Shown here: one piece after another, positions 36,565 through 48,998 of the stretch | Numbering within the stretch: the stretch's first letter is position 1 | Layout of the letters: every line of letters begins with the position of its first letter | Position numbers and translations under genes: made by a program | Origin: Paenibacillus dauci | Lineage (GTDB): Bacteria > Bacillota > Bacilli > Paenibacillales > Paenibacillaceae | Assembly (NCBI RefSeq): GCF_000971985.1 | Contig: NZ_KQ040802.1 | Coordinates: 1-64,000 of the forward strand | Reading direction: 5' to 3' | DNA length: 64,000 bases | Notes under the pieces: model-generated | Databases searched by the model: none | Told to the model about the DNA's origin: nothing | The model's input: the letters and a program-made list of their open reading frames with translations, nothing else

Positions 36565-39500
36565 TTGATAGACGTTAACAATTTCGAATTTATGAAAATT
36601 GGGCTTGCTTCCCCAGACAAAATTCGTTCTTGGTCCCGCGGAGAAGTTAAAAAACCGGAGACAATCAACTACCGTACGCTTAAACCAGAGAAAGACGGTC
36701 TGTTCTGTGAACGTATTTTCGGACCAACCAAAGACTGGGAATGTCATTGCGGTAAATATAAGCGCGTACGTTACAAAGGTGTAGTCTGTGACCGTTGTGG
36801 CGTTGAAGTAACACGTGCCAAAGTACGTCGTGAACGTATGGGACATATTGAGCTGGCAGCTCCTGTATCCCACATTTGGTATTTCAAAGGTATTCCGAGC
36901 CGTATGGGTCTTGCACTCGATATGTCTCCAAGATCCCTGGAAGAAGTTATTTACTTCGCATCTTATGTTGTTACTGATCCAGGCGAGACACCACTGGAAA
37001 AGAAACAGCTTCTCTCTGAAAAAGAATACCGCAGCTACCGTGAAAAGTATGGCTACGGATTCCATGCAGGTATGGGTGCAGAAGCGATCAAGCGACTGCT
37101 TCAAGACCTTGATCTGGACAAAGAACTGGAATTCCTGCGTGAAGAGCTGCGTACCGCTCAAGGCCAACGTCGTAACCGTGCGATCAAACGTCTTGAAGTT
37201 ATCGAAGCTTTCCGTAATTCCGGCAACTCTCCGGATTGGATGATCATGGATGTTCTGCCGGTAATCCCGCCGGAAATTCGCCCGATGGTTCAGCTGGATG
37301 GTGGACGTTTTGCGACATCTGACCTGAATGACCTGTATCGTCGTGTAATTAACCGGAACAACCGTCTGAAGCGCCTGCTGGATCTGGGTGCTCCTGACAT
37401 TATCGTACAGAACGAGAAACGTATGCTGCAAGAAGCAGTAGATGCCTTGATCGATAACGGCCGTCGCGGACGTCCGGTAACAGGTCCAGGTAACCGTCCT
37501 CTGAAATCCCTCAGCCATATGCTGAAAGGTAAACAGGGTCGTTTCCGTCAGAACTTGCTCGGTAAACGTGTCGATTATTCTGGTCGTTCCGTTATCGTCG
37601 TAGGTCCTTACCTGAAAATGTACCAGTGTGGTCTTCCAAAAGAAATGGCACTGGAACTGTTCAAACCATTCGTAATGAAAGAGCTGGTTAATAAAGGCCT
37701 GGCTCATAACATTAAGAGTGCAAAACGCAAAGTTGAACGCGTAAGTCCAGAAGTATGGGATGTACTGGAAGAAGTAATCAAAGAACACCCAGTTCTTCTG
37801 AACCGCGCACCGACGCTGCATAGACTCGGTATCCAGGCATTCGAACCTATTCTGGTTGAAGGCCGTGCAATCCGTCTTCACCCGCTCGTATGTACAGCGT
37901 ATAACGCTGACTTTGACGGTGACCAAATGGCGGTTCACGTACCATTGTCTGCTGAAGCACAAGCGGAAGCCCGCCTGCTGATGCTGGCATCCGGTAACAT
38001 CTTGAACCCTAAAGACGGCAAGCCGGTTGTTACACCTTCCCAGGATATGGTCCTTGGCTCTTATTATCTGACTATGGATAATATGGAAGCCAAAGGTGCC
38101 GGCATGATCCTGCGTACAGTCAATGAAGCCGTATCCGCTTATCAACGTGGAACAGCGTCCCTGCATGCACGTGTAGCGATCCCTGCCAAAGCATTGGGTA
38201 AAACCAGCTTTACGGAAAAACAACAATCCGGTATGTTGATCACAACTGTCGGACGGATTATCTTTAACGAGATCTTCCCTGAGTCTTTCCCTTATATCAA
38301 TGAACCGACTCGTGCCAACCTGTATCAGGGTATCCCGGATCACTACTTCATCTATGAAAAAGGTACAAACGTACTGGAATTCATGAAGGCAGTTCCGCAA
38401 ACTGGCGCGATCGGCAAAGAATATCTCGGTACAATCATTGCACGCTGTTTCGAAGTCTACCATACAACACTGACTTCCGTGATTCTGGATAAAATCAAGC
38501 AGCTGGGCTTCACGTATTCCACTCGTGCGGGTATTACCGTTGGTGTGGCAGACGTTGTTGTTCCACCGGAGAAAACAGCATTGCTAGCTGAATCCGATAA
38601 AAAAGTTGCAGTTATCACGAACCAGTATCGTCGTGGTCTGATCACGAACGAAGAGCGTTATGATCGTGTTATCGAAATCTGGTCCCGTACGAAGGACGAG
38701 CTGACAGACATCCTGATGAAATCGATGGATCGTTATAACTCCATCATGCTGATGGTTGATTCCAAGGCGCGGGGTAACAAATCCCAGATTACTCAGCTGG
38801 GTGGTATGCGTGGTCTGATGGCCAACCCATCCGGTCGTATTATCGAGCTCCCAATCAAATCGAACTTCCGTGAAGGTCTGACAGTCCTCGAGTACTTCCT
38901 GTCTACTCACGGAGCGCGTAAAGGTCTGGCGGATACAGCACTTCGTACTGCTGACTCCGGTTATCTGACTCGTCGTCTCGTTGACGTAGCCCAGGACGTA
39001 ATCGTACGTGAAGATGATTGCGGAACAGACAAAGGATTTATCGTTAGTCGTATCCAGGATGGTAAAGAAGTTATCGAAGATCTGTATGACCGTCTGGAAG
39101 GACGCTATTGCTTCGAGACTGTTCGTCATCCGGAGACAGGCGAGATTCTTGCTAGCCGCAATGAACTGATTGATTCTGACAAGGCTGAAGCTATCGTGGC
39201 TGCTGGCGTCAACAAAGTACAGATCCGTTCTGTACTGAGCTGTCGTACAAGACACGGGGTATGTAAGAAATGTTACGGTCGTAACCTGGCAACTGGTAAA
39301 CACGTTGAGATCGGTGAAGCGGTTGGTATTATCGCAGCACAGTCCATCGGTGAACCAGGAACTCAGTTGACAATGCGTACGTTCCATACCGGTGGTGTAG
39401 CCGGAGATGATATCACTCAAGGTTTGCCGCGTATCCAGGAGCTGTTTGAAGCCCGTAACCCTAAAGGTCAGGCGACAATCAGTGAAATCGATGGCGTGGT

Positions 39501-40179
39501 TAAAGAGATCCGCGAAGCCAAAGACCGTCGTGAAATCGAAGTCGAAGGTGAAGCAGAAACCAAAGTCTACTCCGTTACCTACGGTTCCCGCCTGCGTGTA
39601 AGAGAAGGCATGGAAATCGAAGCAGGGGACGAGCTGACAGACGGTTCCATCGATCCAAAAGAAATGCTGCGTATCAAAGGTATCCGCGGCGTTCAGAACT
39701 ACATCCTGCAGGAAGTACAGCGCGTATACCGTAACCAGGGTGTGGAAATCAACGATAAGCACGTTGAAGTTATGATCAGACAGATGCTGCGCAAAATCCG
39801 TATTGTGGATAACGGCGAAACTACGCTGCTGCCAGGCTCATTTGTGGATATCTACGAATATGAAGATGCCAACAAAGTGGCCATTATGGGAGATCGCGAG
39901 CCAGCTGTTGCCAAACCGGTATTGCTCGGTATTACCAAAGCATCCCTGGAGACAGATTCCTTCCTGTCTGCTGCATCCTTCCAGGAGACTACTCGTGTCC
40001 TGACCGATGCTGCAATCAAAGGTAAAGTCGACAAATTGCTGGGTCTGAAAGAGAACGTTATTATCGGTAAGCTGATCCCTGCAGGTACGGGTATGAACCG
40101 TTACCGCAGTGTTCAGTTCGAAGAACCGGAAACAGTAGAAGGAAACGAAGAGAATCTGGAAACTGTAACCGTAGAATAG
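36565..40179 (+). CDS. rpoC: RNA polymerase beta' subunit
   Basis: The 1204-residue beta' subunit, starting at TTG (36565) with ttaggaggggtg upstream. The zinc ribbon appears near the N-terminus ('[20 protein letters not shown]'), and the Mg-binding active-site loop [12 protein letters not shown] is present. Trigger-loop and bridge-helix regions are seen in '[20 protein letters not shown]', with a second cysteine cluster '[13 protein letters not shown]'. Length and order are typical of Bacillota. Confidence 0.98.
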   Translation: MIDVNNFEFMKIGLASPDKIRSWSRGEVKKPETINYRTLKPEKDGLFCERIFGPTKDWECHCGKYKRVRYKGVVCDRCGVEVTRAKVRRERMGHIELAAPVSHIWYFKGIPSRMGLALDMSPRSLEEVIYFASYVVTDPGETPLEKKQLLSEKEYRSYREKYGYGFHAGMGAEAIKRLLQDLDLDKELEFLREELRTAQGQRRNRAIKRLEVIEAFRNSGNSPDWMIMDVLPVIPPEIRPMVQLDGGRFATSDLNDLYRRVINRNNRLKRLLDLGAPDIIVQNEKRMLQEAVDALIDNGRRGRPVTGPGNRPLKSLSHMLKGKQGRFRQNLLGKRVDYSGRSVIVVGPYLKMYQCGLPKEMALELFKPFVMKELVNKGLAHNIKSAKRKVERVSPEVWDVLEEVIKEHPVLLNRAPTLHRLGIQAFEPILVEGRAIRLHPLVCTAYNADFDGDQMAVHVPLSAEAQAEARLLMLASGNILNPKDGKPVVTPSQDMVLGSYYLTMDNMEAKGAGMILRTVNEAVSAYQRGTASLHARVAIPAKALGKTSFTEKQQSGMLITTVGRIIFNEIFPESFPYINEPTRANLYQGIPDHYFIYEKGTNVLEFMKAVPQTGAIGKEYLGTIIARCFEVYHTTLTSVILDKIKQLGFTYSTRAGITVGVADVVVPPEKTALLAESDKKVAVITNQYRRGLITNEERYDRVIEIWSRTKDELTDILMKSMDRYNSIMLMVDSKARGNKSQITQLGGMRGLMANPSGRIIELPIKSNFREGLTVLEYFLSTHGARKGLADTALRTADSGYLTRRLVDVAQDVIVREDDCGTDKGFIVSRIQDGKEVIEDLYDRLEGRYCFETVRHPETGEILASRNELIDSDKAEAIVAAGVNKVQIRSVLSCRTRHGVCKKCYGRNLATGKHVEIGEAVGIIAAQSIGEPGTQLTMRTFHTGGVAGDDITQGLPRIQELFEARNPKGQATISEIDGVVKEIREAKDRREIEVEGEAETKVYSVTYGSRLRVREGMEIEAGDELTDGSIDPKEMLRIKGIRGVQNYILQEVQRVYRNQGVEINDKHVEVMIRQMLRKIRIVDNGETTLLPGSFVDIYEYEDANKVAIMGDREPAVAKPVLLGITKASLETDSFLSAASFQETTRVLTDAAIKGKVDKLLGLKENVIIGKLIPAGTGMNRYRSVQFEEPETVEGNEENLETVTVE

Positions 40180-40232
40180 TTGCAAATATCAGTAAACGAT
40201 TGACTGTGAGAGCAGTGAATTGATATGATATA

Positions 40233-40278
40233 CAGTAGGGTTTACGCCGGGAAGCTATCTTTCCCGGTGAAACTACTG
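40233..40278 (+). promoter_or_regulatory. stem-loop after rpoC
   Basis: cagtag...ccgggaa pairs with ttcccgg...ctactg, giving an outer 6-bp and inner 7-bp helix plus gttt/aaac. The 3' side lacks a long T run. It may be a weak terminator for rpoBC, with the rplGB promoter following. Confidence 0.5.
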
Positions 40279-40331
40279 CTTTATCCATATAATTATCCCC
40301 ACAATTCTTTATAGAACATTCAACTTATCTA

Positions 40332-40361
40332 TTGACACTAACCGTATGGTAATGCTAATAT
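40332..40361 (+). promoter_or_regulatory. promoter upstream of rplGB
   Basis: TTGACA (40332-40337) and TAATAT (40356-40361) are separated by 18 nt, about 57 nt before the rplGB start. Confidence 0.65.
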
Positions 40362-40417
40362 AGCAAAGGTGCGTGAATAGAGCGCTGATCCCTGATCTTT
40401 TGGAGGGAATCGTTAAG

Positions 40418-40666
40418 ATGACTAATGATAAAGGATTACAGGATGCCCGTATCAAGATCGGCACCAAGCAGACAATGCGAATGGTCGAAACGGGGCAAGC
40501 TGATGAAGTCTATGTTGCGCAGGATGCAGAGCAGCATCTCATTTCAAAGATCGTGCAATTGTGTTCCAAGCACTCTGTCAGAATCACTTATGTAGATACG
40601 ATGAAGGAACTGGGCAAAGCATGTGGAATCGAAGTGGGAAGTGCAATGGCTGTTGTCCTTAAATAA
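40418..40666 (+). CDS. rplGB: L7Ae-family K-turn binding ribosomal protein
   Basis: An 82-residue small RNA-binding protein (YbxF family) that binds kink-turn RNA. It starts MTNDKGLQDARIKIG at 40418 with ttggaggga upstream; the earlier in-frame ATG at 40373 is not conserved. The family signatures 'GTKQTMRMVETGQADEVYVA' and 'YVDTMKELGKACGIEVG' are present. It lies between rpoC and rpsL, as in Bacillus. Confidence 0.94.
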   Translation: MTNDKGLQDARIKIGTKQTMRMVETGQADEVYVAQDAEQHLISKIVQLCSKHSVRITYVDTMKELGKACGIEVGSAMAVVLK

Positions 40667-40803
40667 TGCAATAAGGAACGTTTTTGCTAGTCAGAACGGC
40701 AGGCAAAAACTTTTCATTTGTTCTTTTATGAACCGCCTGGGTCTGTGGGCTTAACAATCGGTTTACAAAAGAACTGAAAATATGGGAAGGGGGTGGCAAT
40801 ACA

Positions 40804-41223
40804 ATGCCAACTATCAATCAATTGGTCCGTAAAGGACGTCAAGCGAAAATCGAGAAATCGAAATCTCCTGCACTGCAAAAAGGGTTTAATGCTCTGAAGC
40901 GTCAAGAGACAAACCTGAGTGCTCCACAAAAACGTGGTGTATGTACTCGTGTAGGTACGATGACTCCGAAAAAACCTAACTCCGCGCTTCGTAAGTATGC
41001 TCGTGTACGTTTAACTAACCGTATCGAGGTTACTGCTTACATTCCGGGTATCGGTCATAACCTTCAAGAGCACAGCGTAGTACTCGTACGCGGTGGCCGG
41101 GTTAAAGACTTACCAGGGGTTCGTTATCATATCGTTCGTGGCGCGCTGGATACAGCAGGCGTTAACAACCGTATGCAAGGTCGTTCCAAATATGGTACAA
41201 AACGTCCTAAAGAGAAAAAGTAA
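40804..41223 (+). CDS. rpsL: 30S ribosomal protein S12
   Basis: A 139-residue decoding-centre protein. It starts [12 protein letters not shown] after gggaagggggtgg. It carries '[20 protein letters not shown]', with the lysine whose mutation gives streptomycin resistance (KKPNS), and the second site '[10 protein letters not shown]'. It is the first gene of the str operon, followed by rpsG at 49 nt. Confidence 0.98.
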   Translation: MPTINQLVRKGRQAKIEKSKSPALQKGFNALKRQETNLSAPQKRGVCTRVGTMTPKKPNSALRKYARVRLTNRIEVTAYIPGIGHNLQEHSVVLVRGGRVKDLPGVRYHIVRGALDTAGVNNRMQGRSKYGTKRPKEKK

Positions 41224-41272
41224 TTCGATAGTGCAGAAATCTGCACTGCACATTTAAGAAAGGGGGATAAAC

Positions 41273-41743
41273 ATGCCAAGAAAAGGTCCAGTTACCAAAA
41301 GAGACGTGTTGCCTGATCCGGTTTATAACAGCAAGCTTGTTACTCGCCTGATCAACCGCATCATGATCGACGGAAAACGTGGAGTTGCTCAAAGCATTCT
41401 TTATAACGCGTTCAACCTGATCCAAGAACGTACAGGAAATGATCCTATGGAAGTATTCGAGGCGGCAATCAAAAACATCATGCCGGTTCTCGAAGTTAAA
41501 GCTCGCCGTGTCGGTGGCGCTAACTATCAAGTACCTATCGAAGTTAAGCCGGAGAGACGTACTTCCCTTGGTCTGCGTTGGCTCGTAAACTACTCCCGCA
41601 ACCGCGGCGAGAAGACTATGGAAGAGCGTTTAGCAGCAGAAATCATCGATGCATCCAATAACACTGGCGCATCCGTGAAAAAACGTGAAGATACACACAA
41701 AATGGCTGAAGCGAACAAAGCGTTTGCTCACTACCGCTGGTAG
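41273..41743 (+). CDS. rpsG: 30S ribosomal protein S7
   Basis: A 156-residue 16S-assembly protein of the 30S head. It starts [16 protein letters not shown] after aagaaagggggata. The conserved '[14 protein letters not shown]' and '[15 protein letters not shown]' blocks are present. It lies second in the str operon. Confidence 0.98.
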   Translation: MPRKGPVTKRDVLPDPVYNSKLVTRLINRIMIDGKRGVAQSILYNAFNLIQERTGNDPMEVFEAAIKNIMPVLEVKARRVGGANYQVPIEVKPERRTSLGLRWLVNYSRNRGEKTMEERLAAEIIDASNNTGASVKKREDTHKMAEANKAFAHYRW

Positions 41744-41793
41744 GATTCAAGCCAATTTTCAAAAATTCCTATTTTTGAAGGGAGCACCTATTC

Positions 41794-43866
41794 ATGGCAA
41801 GAGAGTTCTCCTTGAAAAATACACGTAATATTGGTATCATGGCACACATTGATGCCGGTAAAACAACCACTACAGAACGTATCTTGTTCTATACAGGCCG
41901 TACGCACAAAATCGGTGAAGTTCACGAAGGCGCTGCGACAATGGACTGGATGGAGCAAGAACAAGAGCGCGGTATTACGATTACATCCGCGGCTACGACT
42001 GCTCAGTGGAAGGGCCACCGCGTTAATATCATTGATACTCCAGGTCACGTTGACTTCACTGTTGAAGTTGAACGTTCCCTGCGTGTATTGGACGGGGCCG
42101 TAGGCGTATTTAGTGCGAAAGAGGGCGTTGAGCCACAATCCGAGACTGTTTGGAGACAAGCAGACCGTTATGGTGTACCTCGTATCGCTTATGTCAATAA
42201 AATGGATATTATCGGTGCTGATTACCTGAACGTAGTTAAAGACATGCGCGATCGTCTGCAAGCGAACGCAGTAGCGATTCAATTGCCGATCGGTGCAGAA
42301 AATGACTTCGTAGGTATTATCGATATTATTGAAATGAAAGCCATCCAGTACAAAGATGATCTGGGTAAAGATCCGGTAGATATCGAGATCCCAGCCGATT
42401 TGAAAGATACTGTTGATGAGCTTCGTATGGAACTGGTAGAGAAAGTATCAGAACTGGACGAAGATCTGATGATGAAATACCTTGAAGGAGAAGAGCTGAC
42501 GGTTGACGAAATCAAATCTGCTCTCCGTAAAGGTGTTTGTGATGTTAAGATCTTCCCTGTAATCTGTGGTTCCTCTTACCGCAACAAAGGTGTTCAGCCG
42601 ATGTTGGATGCAGTTATCGATTACCTGCCATCGCCACTGGATGTACCGGCGATCAACGGTCAACTCGAAGACGGTACAGAAGAAATTCGTCATTCTTCGG
42701 ATGAAGAACCATTCTCTGCACTGGCATTCAAAATCATGACTGACCCTTATGTGGGTAAACTGACATTCTTCCGTGTATACTCTGGTGTACTGCAATCCGG
42801 TTCTTACGTTCTGAATGCCACTAAAGGCAAACGCGAACGTATCGGTCGTATCCTGCAGATGCACGCTAACAGCCGTGAAGAAATCAGCGTAGTTTACGCT
42901 GGTGATATCGCTGCAGCTGTTGGTTTGAAAGATACAGGAACTGGTGATACACTGTGTGATGAGAAGAATCCGGTTATCTTGGAGTCCATGAACTTCCCTG
43001 ATCCGGTTATCGAGATCGCAGTTGAGCCAAAAACCAAAGCAGACCAAGATAAAATGGCAACTGCTCTGGGTAAATTGACGGAAGAAGATCCAACTCTGCG
43101 CGCTTCTACTAATGAAGAAACAGGACAAACTATCCTGGCAGGTATGGGTGAGCTTCACCTTGATATCATTATCGACCGTATGCGTCGTGAATTTAAGGTT
43201 GAAACTAACGTAGGTCAACCACAGGTTGCTTATCGTGAAACATTCCGTCAGCCAGCTCGCGTCGAAGGTAAATTCGTACGTCAATCCGGTGGTCGTGGTC
43301 AATACGGTCACGTATGGGTTGAATTCGAACCTCTCGAAGCAGGTACTGGTAACCAATTCGAAAGCAAAATCGTCGGTGGTTCCGTACCAAGAGAATACGT
43401 TGGTCCTGCACTTCAAGGTATCGAGGAGCAAATGAAGAACGGTGTTCTTGCAGGCTTCCCGGTTGTAGACGTAAAAGCTACAGTTGTAGACGGATCTTAT
43501 CATGATGTCGATTCCAACGAGATGGCATTTAAAATTGCCGGTTCGATGGCATTGAAATCCGCAAAAGACAAGTGTAAACCTGTCCTGCTGGAGCCAATCA
43601 TGAAAGTTGAAGTTACAGTACCAGAAGAGTACATGGGTGACGTAATGGGTATGCTGAACTCCCGTCGCGGCCGTATCGAAGGTATGGATTCCCGCAGCGG
43701 TACTCAAATTATCCGTGCAAAAGTACCTCTGTCCGAAATGTTTGGATATTCCACAACACTTCGTTCCGGTACACAAGGACGAGGCGTGTTCTCCATGGAA
43801 CTTTCTCATTATGAAGAAGTACCTAAGAGCATTGCTGAAGCAGTTAGTGCAAAAGCTAACGGCTAA
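41794..43866 (+). CDS. fusA: elongation factor G
   Basis: The 690-residue translocation GTPase. G motifs are G1 AHIDAGKTT, switch [11 protein letters not shown] and NKMD. Switch I has '[11 protein letters not shown]'. Domains II-V follow, with the domain IV region '[20 protein letters not shown]' and the C-terminal '[13 protein letters not shown]'. Start: ATG after tgaagggagcacc. It precedes tuf at 112 nt, with a GC-rich hairpin near 43899-43927 in the spacer. Confidence 0.98.
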   Translation: MAREFSLKNTRNIGIMAHIDAGKTTTTERILFYTGRTHKIGEVHEGAATMDWMEQEQERGITITSAATTAQWKGHRVNIIDTPGHVDFTVEVERSLRVLDGAVGVFSAKEGVEPQSETVWRQADRYGVPRIAYVNKMDIIGADYLNVVKDMRDRLQANAVAIQLPIGAENDFVGIIDIIEMKAIQYKDDLGKDPVDIEIPADLKDTVDELRMELVEKVSELDEDLMMKYLEGEELTVDEIKSALRKGVCDVKIFPVICGSSYRNKGVQPMLDAVIDYLPSPLDVPAINGQLEDGTEEIRHSSDEEPFSALAFKIMTDPYVGKLTFFRVYSGVLQSGSYVLNATKGKRERIGRILQMHANSREEISVVYAGDIAAAVGLKDTGTGDTLCDEKNPVILESMNFPDPVIEIAVEPKTKADQDKMATALGKLTEEDPTLRASTNEETGQTILAGMGELHLDIIIDRMRREFKVETNVGQPQVAYRETFRQPARVEGKFVRQSGGRGQYGHVWVEFEPLEAGTGNQFESKIVGGSVPREYVGPALQGIEEQMKNGVLAGFPVVDVKATVVDGSYHDVDSNEMAFKIAGSMALKSAKDKCKPVLLEPIMKVEVTVPEEYMGDVMGMLNSRRGRIEGMDSRSGTQIIRAKVPLSEMFGYSTTLRSGTQGRGVFSMELSHYEEVPKSIAEAVSAKANG

Positions 43867-43978
43867 GTCCGAATTATGTTTTCACTTATGGAGTAGGCAG
43901 GAGGCGGTTTGACCGCTTTCTGATCCATATTCCATAACAAAAATAAACAACACTACCTTCAAGGAGGAACTGTTTAAA

Positions 43979-45169
43979 ATGGCAAAGGCTAAATTTGAAC
44001 GTAATAAACCGCACGTTAACATCGGTACTATCGGTCACGTCGATCATGGTAAAACAACTCTGACTGCTGCAATCACAACTGTACTGTCCAAAACTTACGG
44101 TGGTGCTGCTGTAGCATTCGATCAAATCGATAAAGCTCCTGAAGAGCGCGAGCGCGGTATCACTATCTCTACTGCACACGTAGAATACGAAACTCCTAAC
44201 CGTCACTATGCACACGTTGACTGCCCTGGTCACGCTGACTATGTTAAAAACATGATCACTGGTGCTGCACAAATGGACGGAGCGATCCTGGTTGTATCCG
44301 CAGCTGACGGCCCTATGCCACAGACTCGTGAGCACATCCTGCTGTCCCGCCAAGTAGGCGTACCTTACATCGTAGTATTCCTGAACAAATGCGACATGGT
44401 AGAAGACGAAGAGCTTCTGGAACTGGTTGAAATGGAAGTTCGCGATCTGCTGAGCGAATACGATTTCCCAGGCGACGATACTCCAATCACTCGTGGTTCT
44501 GCTCGTGAAGCACTGGCTAACCCTGATGGCGACTGGGCTAAGAAAATCGTTGAAATGTTCGAAACAATCGATACTTACATTCCAACTCCAGAACGCGACA
44601 CTGACCGTCCGTTCCTGATGCCTGTCGAGGACGTATTCTCTATCACTGGTCGTGGTACAGTTGCAACTGGCCGTATCGAGCGTGGTACTGTTAAAGTCGG
44701 CGACGAGATCGAAATCGTTGGTATCCAAGAAGAAACTAAGAAATCTGTTGTTACGGGCGTAGAAATGTTCCGTAAACTGATGGATTCCGCTCAAGCTGGT
44801 GACAACATCGGCGCCCTGCTGCGTGGTGTAGACCGTGCACAAATCGAGCGTGGACAAGTACTGTCCAAACCAGGTTCTGTTAACCCGCATACTGAGTTTT
44901 CTGCTCAAGTATACGTTCTGACAAAAGAAGAAGGTGGCCGTCACAAGCCTTTCTTCACTGGTTACCGTCCACAGTTCTACTTCCGTACAACTGACGTAAC
45001 TGGCGTTATCTCCCTGCCAGAAGGTACTGAAATGGTTATGCCTGGCGACAACATCACTGTTACTGTATCCCTGATCAATCCAATTGCGATTGAAGAAGGT
45101 ACACGCTTCGCGATTCGCGAAGGTGGACGTACAGTTGGCGCTGGTGCGGTAGCTACCATCTCCAAATAA
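43979..45169 (+). CDS. tuf: elongation factor Tu
   Basis: The 396-residue GTPase that delivers aminoacyl-tRNA. Motifs: GHVDHGKTT (P loop), '[16 protein letters not shown]' (switch I), DCPGHADY (switch II) and NKCD. Domains 2 and 3 follow, with '[13 protein letters not shown]' and the kirromycin-site region '[19 protein letters not shown]'. Start: ATG after tcaaggaggaactg. A terminator closes the operon. Confidence 0.98.
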   Translation: MAKAKFERNKPHVNIGTIGHVDHGKTTLTAAITTVLSKTYGGAAVAFDQIDKAPEERERGITISTAHVEYETPNRHYAHVDCPGHADYVKNMITGAAQMDGAILVVSAADGPMPQTREHILLSRQVGVPYIVVFLNKCDMVEDEELLELVEMEVRDLLSEYDFPGDDTPITRGSAREALANPDGDWAKKIVEMFETIDTYIPTPERDTDRPFLMPVEDVFSITGRGTVATGRIERGTVKVGDEIEIVGIQEETKKSVVTGVEMFRKLMDSAQAGDNIGALLRGVDRAQIERGQVLSKPGSVNPHTEFSAQVYVLTKEEGGRHKPFFTGYRPQFYFRTTDVTGVISLPEGTEMVMPGDNITVTVSLINPIAIEEGTRFAIREGGRTVGAGAVATISK

Positions 45170-45263
45170 TTAATCTTTCCGCGTGATCTTCGGGATCCGG
45201 AAGATTTAAATAAGCAACAATGTATTGTAACGAAGCAACATTGTATCCTAATCGAAAGTTAAG

Positions 45264-45310
45264 ATGAGGCCTGCTTCCTTTGCAAAAAGGTGCAGGTCTT
45301 ATTTTTTTAT
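45264..45310 (+). terminator. terminator after tuf
   Basis: aggcctgcttcc and the downstream ggtgcaggtctt can pair across a purine-rich loop, followed by seven T residues. It ends the str operon before the S10 promoter. Confidence 0.8.
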
Positions 45311-45329
45311 GGAAAGTTTCAAAAAAGAC

Positions 45330-45359
45330 TTGCGCATCAACCAGCTTATCATATATAAT
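45330..45359 (+). promoter_or_regulatory. promoter of the S10 operon
   Basis: TTGCGC (45330-45335), an 18-nt spacer and TATAAT (45354-45359) lie ~138 nt before rpsJ. This long, continuous cluster probably starts here. Confidence 0.72.
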
Positions 45360-45394
45360 AACTAATGTTGTGCTGAGACGTTGCGATGATGTGA

Positions 45395-45805
<411 letters not shown>

Positions 45806-45850
45806 TCCACATAGATGTGGTAATACGCAAAAGCGAAAAGAGGTGTCAAC

Positions 45851-46474
45851 ATGAAAGGTATCTTAGGAAGAAAACTTGGTATGACTCAAGTCTTTACCGC
45901 GGAAGGTAACGTTATTCCTGTAACGGTAATCGAAGCTGGACCATGTGTGGTTCTGCAGAAGAAAGACCTGGAAAATGACGGATACGAAGCGGTACAAATC
46001 GGTTTTGCTGATAAAAAAGCAAGCAGATCTAACAAACCGGAAGCAGGACATGCTACTAAAGCAAACACTGTGCCTAAGCGCTACGTTCGCGAAATTCGCG
46101 GTGTTGACCTCGCAAATGTCGAGGTTGGCCAGGAACTCAAAGCAGACTTGTTTGCTGAAGGTGAGTTCGTTGACGTAACGGGTATTTCCAAAGGTAAAGG
46201 TTTTGCCGGCGTTATCAAACGTTGGGGACAAAGCCGCGGACCAATGTCTCACGGTTCCCGTTATCATCGCAGACCAGGTTCCATGGGTTCTATCCAAGCG
46301 AACCGTGTACCGAAAGGTAAACGTCTGCCAGGTCACATGGGTCATGATACAGTAACGATCCAACGCCTCGAAGTTATCCGCGTGGATGCAGAGCGTAACG
46401 TAATTCTCGTTAAAGGCTCTATTCCAGGCCCTAAAAATAGCTTCGTTAAAGTTAAAGAAACGGTGAAAAAATAA
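45851..46474 (+). CDS. rplC: 50S ribosomal protein L3
   Basis: A 207-residue early-assembly protein near the peptidyl transferase centre. It starts [15 protein letters not shown] after aagaggtgtcaac. The conserved extension '[20 protein letters not shown]' and '[19 protein letters not shown]' reach the active site. Second in the S10 operon. Confidence 0.98.
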   Translation: MKGILGRKLGMTQVFTAEGNVIPVTVIEAGPCVVLQKKDLENDGYEAVQIGFADKKASRSNKPEAGHATKANTVPKRYVREIRGVDLANVEVGQELKADLFAEGEFVDVTGISKGKGFAGVIKRWGQSRGPMSHGSRYHRRPGSMGSIQANRVPKGKRLPGHMGHDTVTIQRLEVIRVDAERNVILVKGSIPGPKNSFVKVKETVKK

Positions 46475-46499
46475 TTAAAAAAGAAAGGAGGAACATGAA

Positions 46500-47123
46500 A
46501 TGCCCAAAGTAGCACTTTATAGTATCGATGGCAGCCAGGTTGGTGAAATCGAATTGAGCGATTCCGTATTCGGTATCGAACCTAATACTAGCGTGCTCCA
46601 CGATGCAGTTGTTATGCAACGCGCTTCTCTTCGTCAAGGTACTCACAAAGTAAAAGGACGCTCTGAAGTTCGCGGTGGTGGACGCAAACCATGGAAACAG
46701 AAAGGAACTGGACGTGCTCGTCAAGGTTCTATCCGTTCTCCACAATGGAAAGGCGGCGGCGTAGTATTTGGACCAACTCCACGTAGCTATGCTTTCAAAC
46801 TTCCTAAAAAAGTTCGTCGTTTGGCGATCAAATCTGCTTTGTCTTCCAAAGTAGTAGCTAATGAAATCATCGTTCTGGATGCACTGACTCTGAATAGTCC
46901 AAAAACTAAAGAGTTTGCAGCAATCCTGAACAACCTGAAAGTAGACCGTAAAGCATTGATCGTAGCTTCCGAGTACGACAATAACGTAGCTCTTTCTGCT
47001 CGTAACATCCCAGGTGTTAAATTTGTTGCAGCTGACGGTGTAAATGTTCTAGACGTGCTTGTGCACGATAAACTGATTCTGACGAAGGAAGCAGTTCAGA
47101 AGGTAGAGGAGGTGTTCGCGTAA
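46500..47123 (+). CDS. rplD: 50S ribosomal protein L4
   Basis: A 207-residue exit-tunnel protein. It starts [15 protein letters not shown] after aaaggaggaacatga. The loop that lines the tunnel, '[20 protein letters not shown]', is present (macrolide-resistance region). The last base of its stop codon is the first base of the L23 start (taatg), so the two genes are coupled. Confidence 0.97.
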   Translation: MPKVALYSIDGSQVGEIELSDSVFGIEPNTSVLHDAVVMQRASLRQGTHKVKGRSEVRGGGRKPWKQKGTGRARQGSIRSPQWKGGGVVFGPTPRSYAFKLPKKVRRLAIKSALSSKVVANEIIVLDALTLNSPKTKEFAAILNNLKVDRKALIVASEYDNNVALSARNIPGVKFVAADGVNVLDVLVHDKLILTKEAVQKVEEVFA

Positions 47124-47416
47124 TGAAGGATCCACGCGATATAATCAAGCGTCCGGTAATTACTGAGCGTACTGCTGACTACATGAGCGAACTGAAATAT
47201 GCTTTCGAAGTTGACATTCGTTCGAATAAAACGGAAATCAAAAAGGCAATTGAAGAAATCTTCAAAGTGAAAGTGTCTAAAGTTAACACTCTTCGCATGC
47301 CAGCTAAACCAAAACGTTATGGCCGTTACAGTGGTTATACTTCCGAATGGAAGAAAGCAATCGTAACATTGGCTCCAGAAAGCAAACCGCTTGAGTTTTT
47401 TGAATCTGTAGAGTAA
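47123..47416 (+). CDS. rplW: 50S ribosomal protein L23
   Basis: A 97-residue protein at the tunnel exit, a docking site for trigger factor and SRP. It starts [15 protein letters not shown] with its ATG overlapping the rplD stop by one base. '[19 protein letters not shown]' is the family loop. The ribosome binding site (agaggaggtg) lies inside the end of rplD. Confidence 0.97.
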   Translation: MKDPRDIIKRPVITERTADYMSELKYAFEVDIRSNKTEIKKAIEEIFKVKVSKVNTLRMPAKPKRYGRYSGYTSEWKKAIVTLAPESKPLEFFESVE

Positions 47417-47428
47417 GGAGGACAACCC

Positions 47429-48259
47429 GTGCCTATTAAAAAGTACAAACCGACATCCCCGGCTCGTCGTAATATGAGTGTTTCGACATTCGAAGAGATT
47501 ACAACGAATCAACCGGAGAAAACGTTGCTGGCTCCGCTTTTCAAAAAAGCAGGCCGTAACAACCAAGGTAAAATTACTGTTCGTCACCACGGCGGCGGAC
47601 ACAAGCGTAAATACCGTATCATCGACTTCAAGCGTAACAAAGATGGAATACCAGGTCGCGTTGCTACAATCGAGTACGATCCAAACCGTACTTCCAACAT
47701 CGCGCTGCTGCATTACGCTGATGGCGAAAAACGCTACATCATCGCTCCAAAAGGACTGAAAGTTGGAGATCAAGTATTCTCCGGTCCAGAATCCGATATC
47801 AAAATTGGTAACTCCCTTCCACTGGAAAACATTCCTGTAGGTACAGTTATCCACAATATCGAATTGAAACCAGGTAAAGGTGGTCAGCTCGTTCGCGCAG
47901 CTGGTACGGAAGCCCAATTGCTTGGTAAAGAAGAAAAATACGTATCTATCCGCCTGTCTTCCGGTGAAGTACGTCGCGTACTCAAAGTATGCCGCGCTAC
48001 AATCGGTTCTGTAGGTAACGAAGATCACGAATTGATCAAAATCGGTAAAGCTGGTCGTAACCGCTGGTTGGGCAAACGTCCACAAGTTCGAGGCGTAGTT
48101 ATGAACCCTAACGATCACCCACACGGTGGTGGTGAAGGTAAAGCTCCTATCGGTCGTAAATCTCCAATGTCACCTTGGGGTAAACCAACTCTGGGTTACA
48201 AAACTCGTAAAAAAGGTAAAGCTTCCGATCAATACATCATTCGCCGCCGCACGAAGTAA
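47429..48259 (+). CDS. rplB: 50S ribosomal protein L2
   Basis: A 276-residue core protein of the large subunit. It starts at GTG (47429) after taaggaggacaaccc. Conserved parts are '[20 protein letters not shown]' and '[19 protein letters not shown]', the latter with the His residue near the peptidyl transferase centre. Fifth gene of the S10 cluster. Confidence 0.98.
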   Translation: MPIKKYKPTSPARRNMSVSTFEEITTNQPEKTLLAPLFKKAGRNNQGKITVRHHGGGHKRKYRIIDFKRNKDGIPGRVATIEYDPNRTSNIALLHYADGEKRYIIAPKGLKVGDQVFSGPESDIKIGNSLPLENIPVGTVIHNIELKPGKGGQLVRAAGTEAQLLGKEEKYVSIRLSSGEVRRVLKVCRATIGSVGNEDHELIKIGKAGRNRWLGKRPQVRGVVMNPNDHPHGGGEGKAPIGRKSPMSPWGKPTLGYKTRKKGKASDQYIIRRRTK

Positions 48260-48321
48260 GATTTGTGCGTGAATGCTTGTAAAGTATGAAGTGACGAAAA
48301 GATGAAGGGAGGATTCAACCT

Positions 48322-48600
48322 ATGAGCCGTAGTCTTAAAAAAGGTCCTTTCGTGGATGGATACTTGCTGAAAAAAGTGGAAGTTCTGGATGCTGACAACA
48401 AAAAAACAGTGATCAAAACTTGGTCCCGTCGCTCCACAATTTTCCCACAATTCATCGGACACACTTTCGCTGTCTATGATGGACGCAAACATGTGCCTGT
48501 ATACGTAACGGAAGATATGGTCGGACACAAGCTTGGTGAGTTCGCACCAACTCGTACGTACAAAGGTCACACTGACGATGACAGAAAAACAAGACGTTAA
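48322..48600 (+). CDS. rpsS: 30S ribosomal protein S19
   Basis: A 92-residue 30S head protein. It starts [15 protein letters not shown] after gaagggaggattcaacct. The conserved '[20 protein letters not shown]' and the basic tail ([11 protein letters not shown]) are present. Confidence 0.98.
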   Translation: MSRSLKKGPFVDGYLLKKVEVLDADNKKTVIKTWSRRSTIFPQFIGHTFAVYDGRKHVPVYVTEDMVGHKLGEFAPTRTYKGHTDDDRKTRR

Positions 48601-48635
48601 TATAGTGTTGTAAAAGTAAGAGAGGAGGTCACGCA

Positions 48636-48983
48636 ATGCAAGCGAAAGCACATGCAAAGTTTGTACGCATCGCTCCGCGCAAAGTTCAACTGGTTGTTGA
48701 CCTGATCCGCGGAAAGCAGGTTGGTGAAGCGATCGCAATTCTGCGTCATACACCAAAATCTGCATCTCCGGTAGTTGAGAAACTTCTTAACTCCGCAATC
48801 GCCAATGCTGAGTTCATCAGCACTGAGAAAAACGAATCTCTGGACGTGAACAACCTGTTCATTTCTGAAGCTTTCGTAAACCAAGGTCCTACTTTGAAGC
48901 GGTTCCGCCCTCGTGCAATGGGACGCGCAAGTAAGATCAACAAACGCACCAGCCACATTTCTTTGGTGGTAACTGAAAAATAA
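48636..48983 (+). CDS. rplV: 50S ribosomal protein L22
   Basis: A 115-residue exit-tunnel protein. It starts [16 protein letters not shown] after agaggaggtcacgca. The tunnel hairpin region '[20 protein letters not shown]' (macrolide-resistance site) is present. It is followed by rpsC at 15 nt. Confidence 0.97.
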   Translation: MQAKAHAKFVRIAPRKVQLVVDLIRGKQVGEAIAILRHTPKSASPVVEKLLNSAIANAEFISTEKNESLDVNNLFISEAFVNQGPTLKRFRPRAMGRASKINKRTSHISLVVTEK

Positions 48984-48998
48984 AAGGAGGGAAAACGT

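Noticed and set aside
36427..38463. 678-codon open frame antisense to rpoC
   Set aside because: It mirrors the strong codon bias of rpoC and has no recognisable domain or ribosome binding site. Similar long antisense frames occur opposite clpC (13034-14635), rpoB, fusA and tuf for the same reason.
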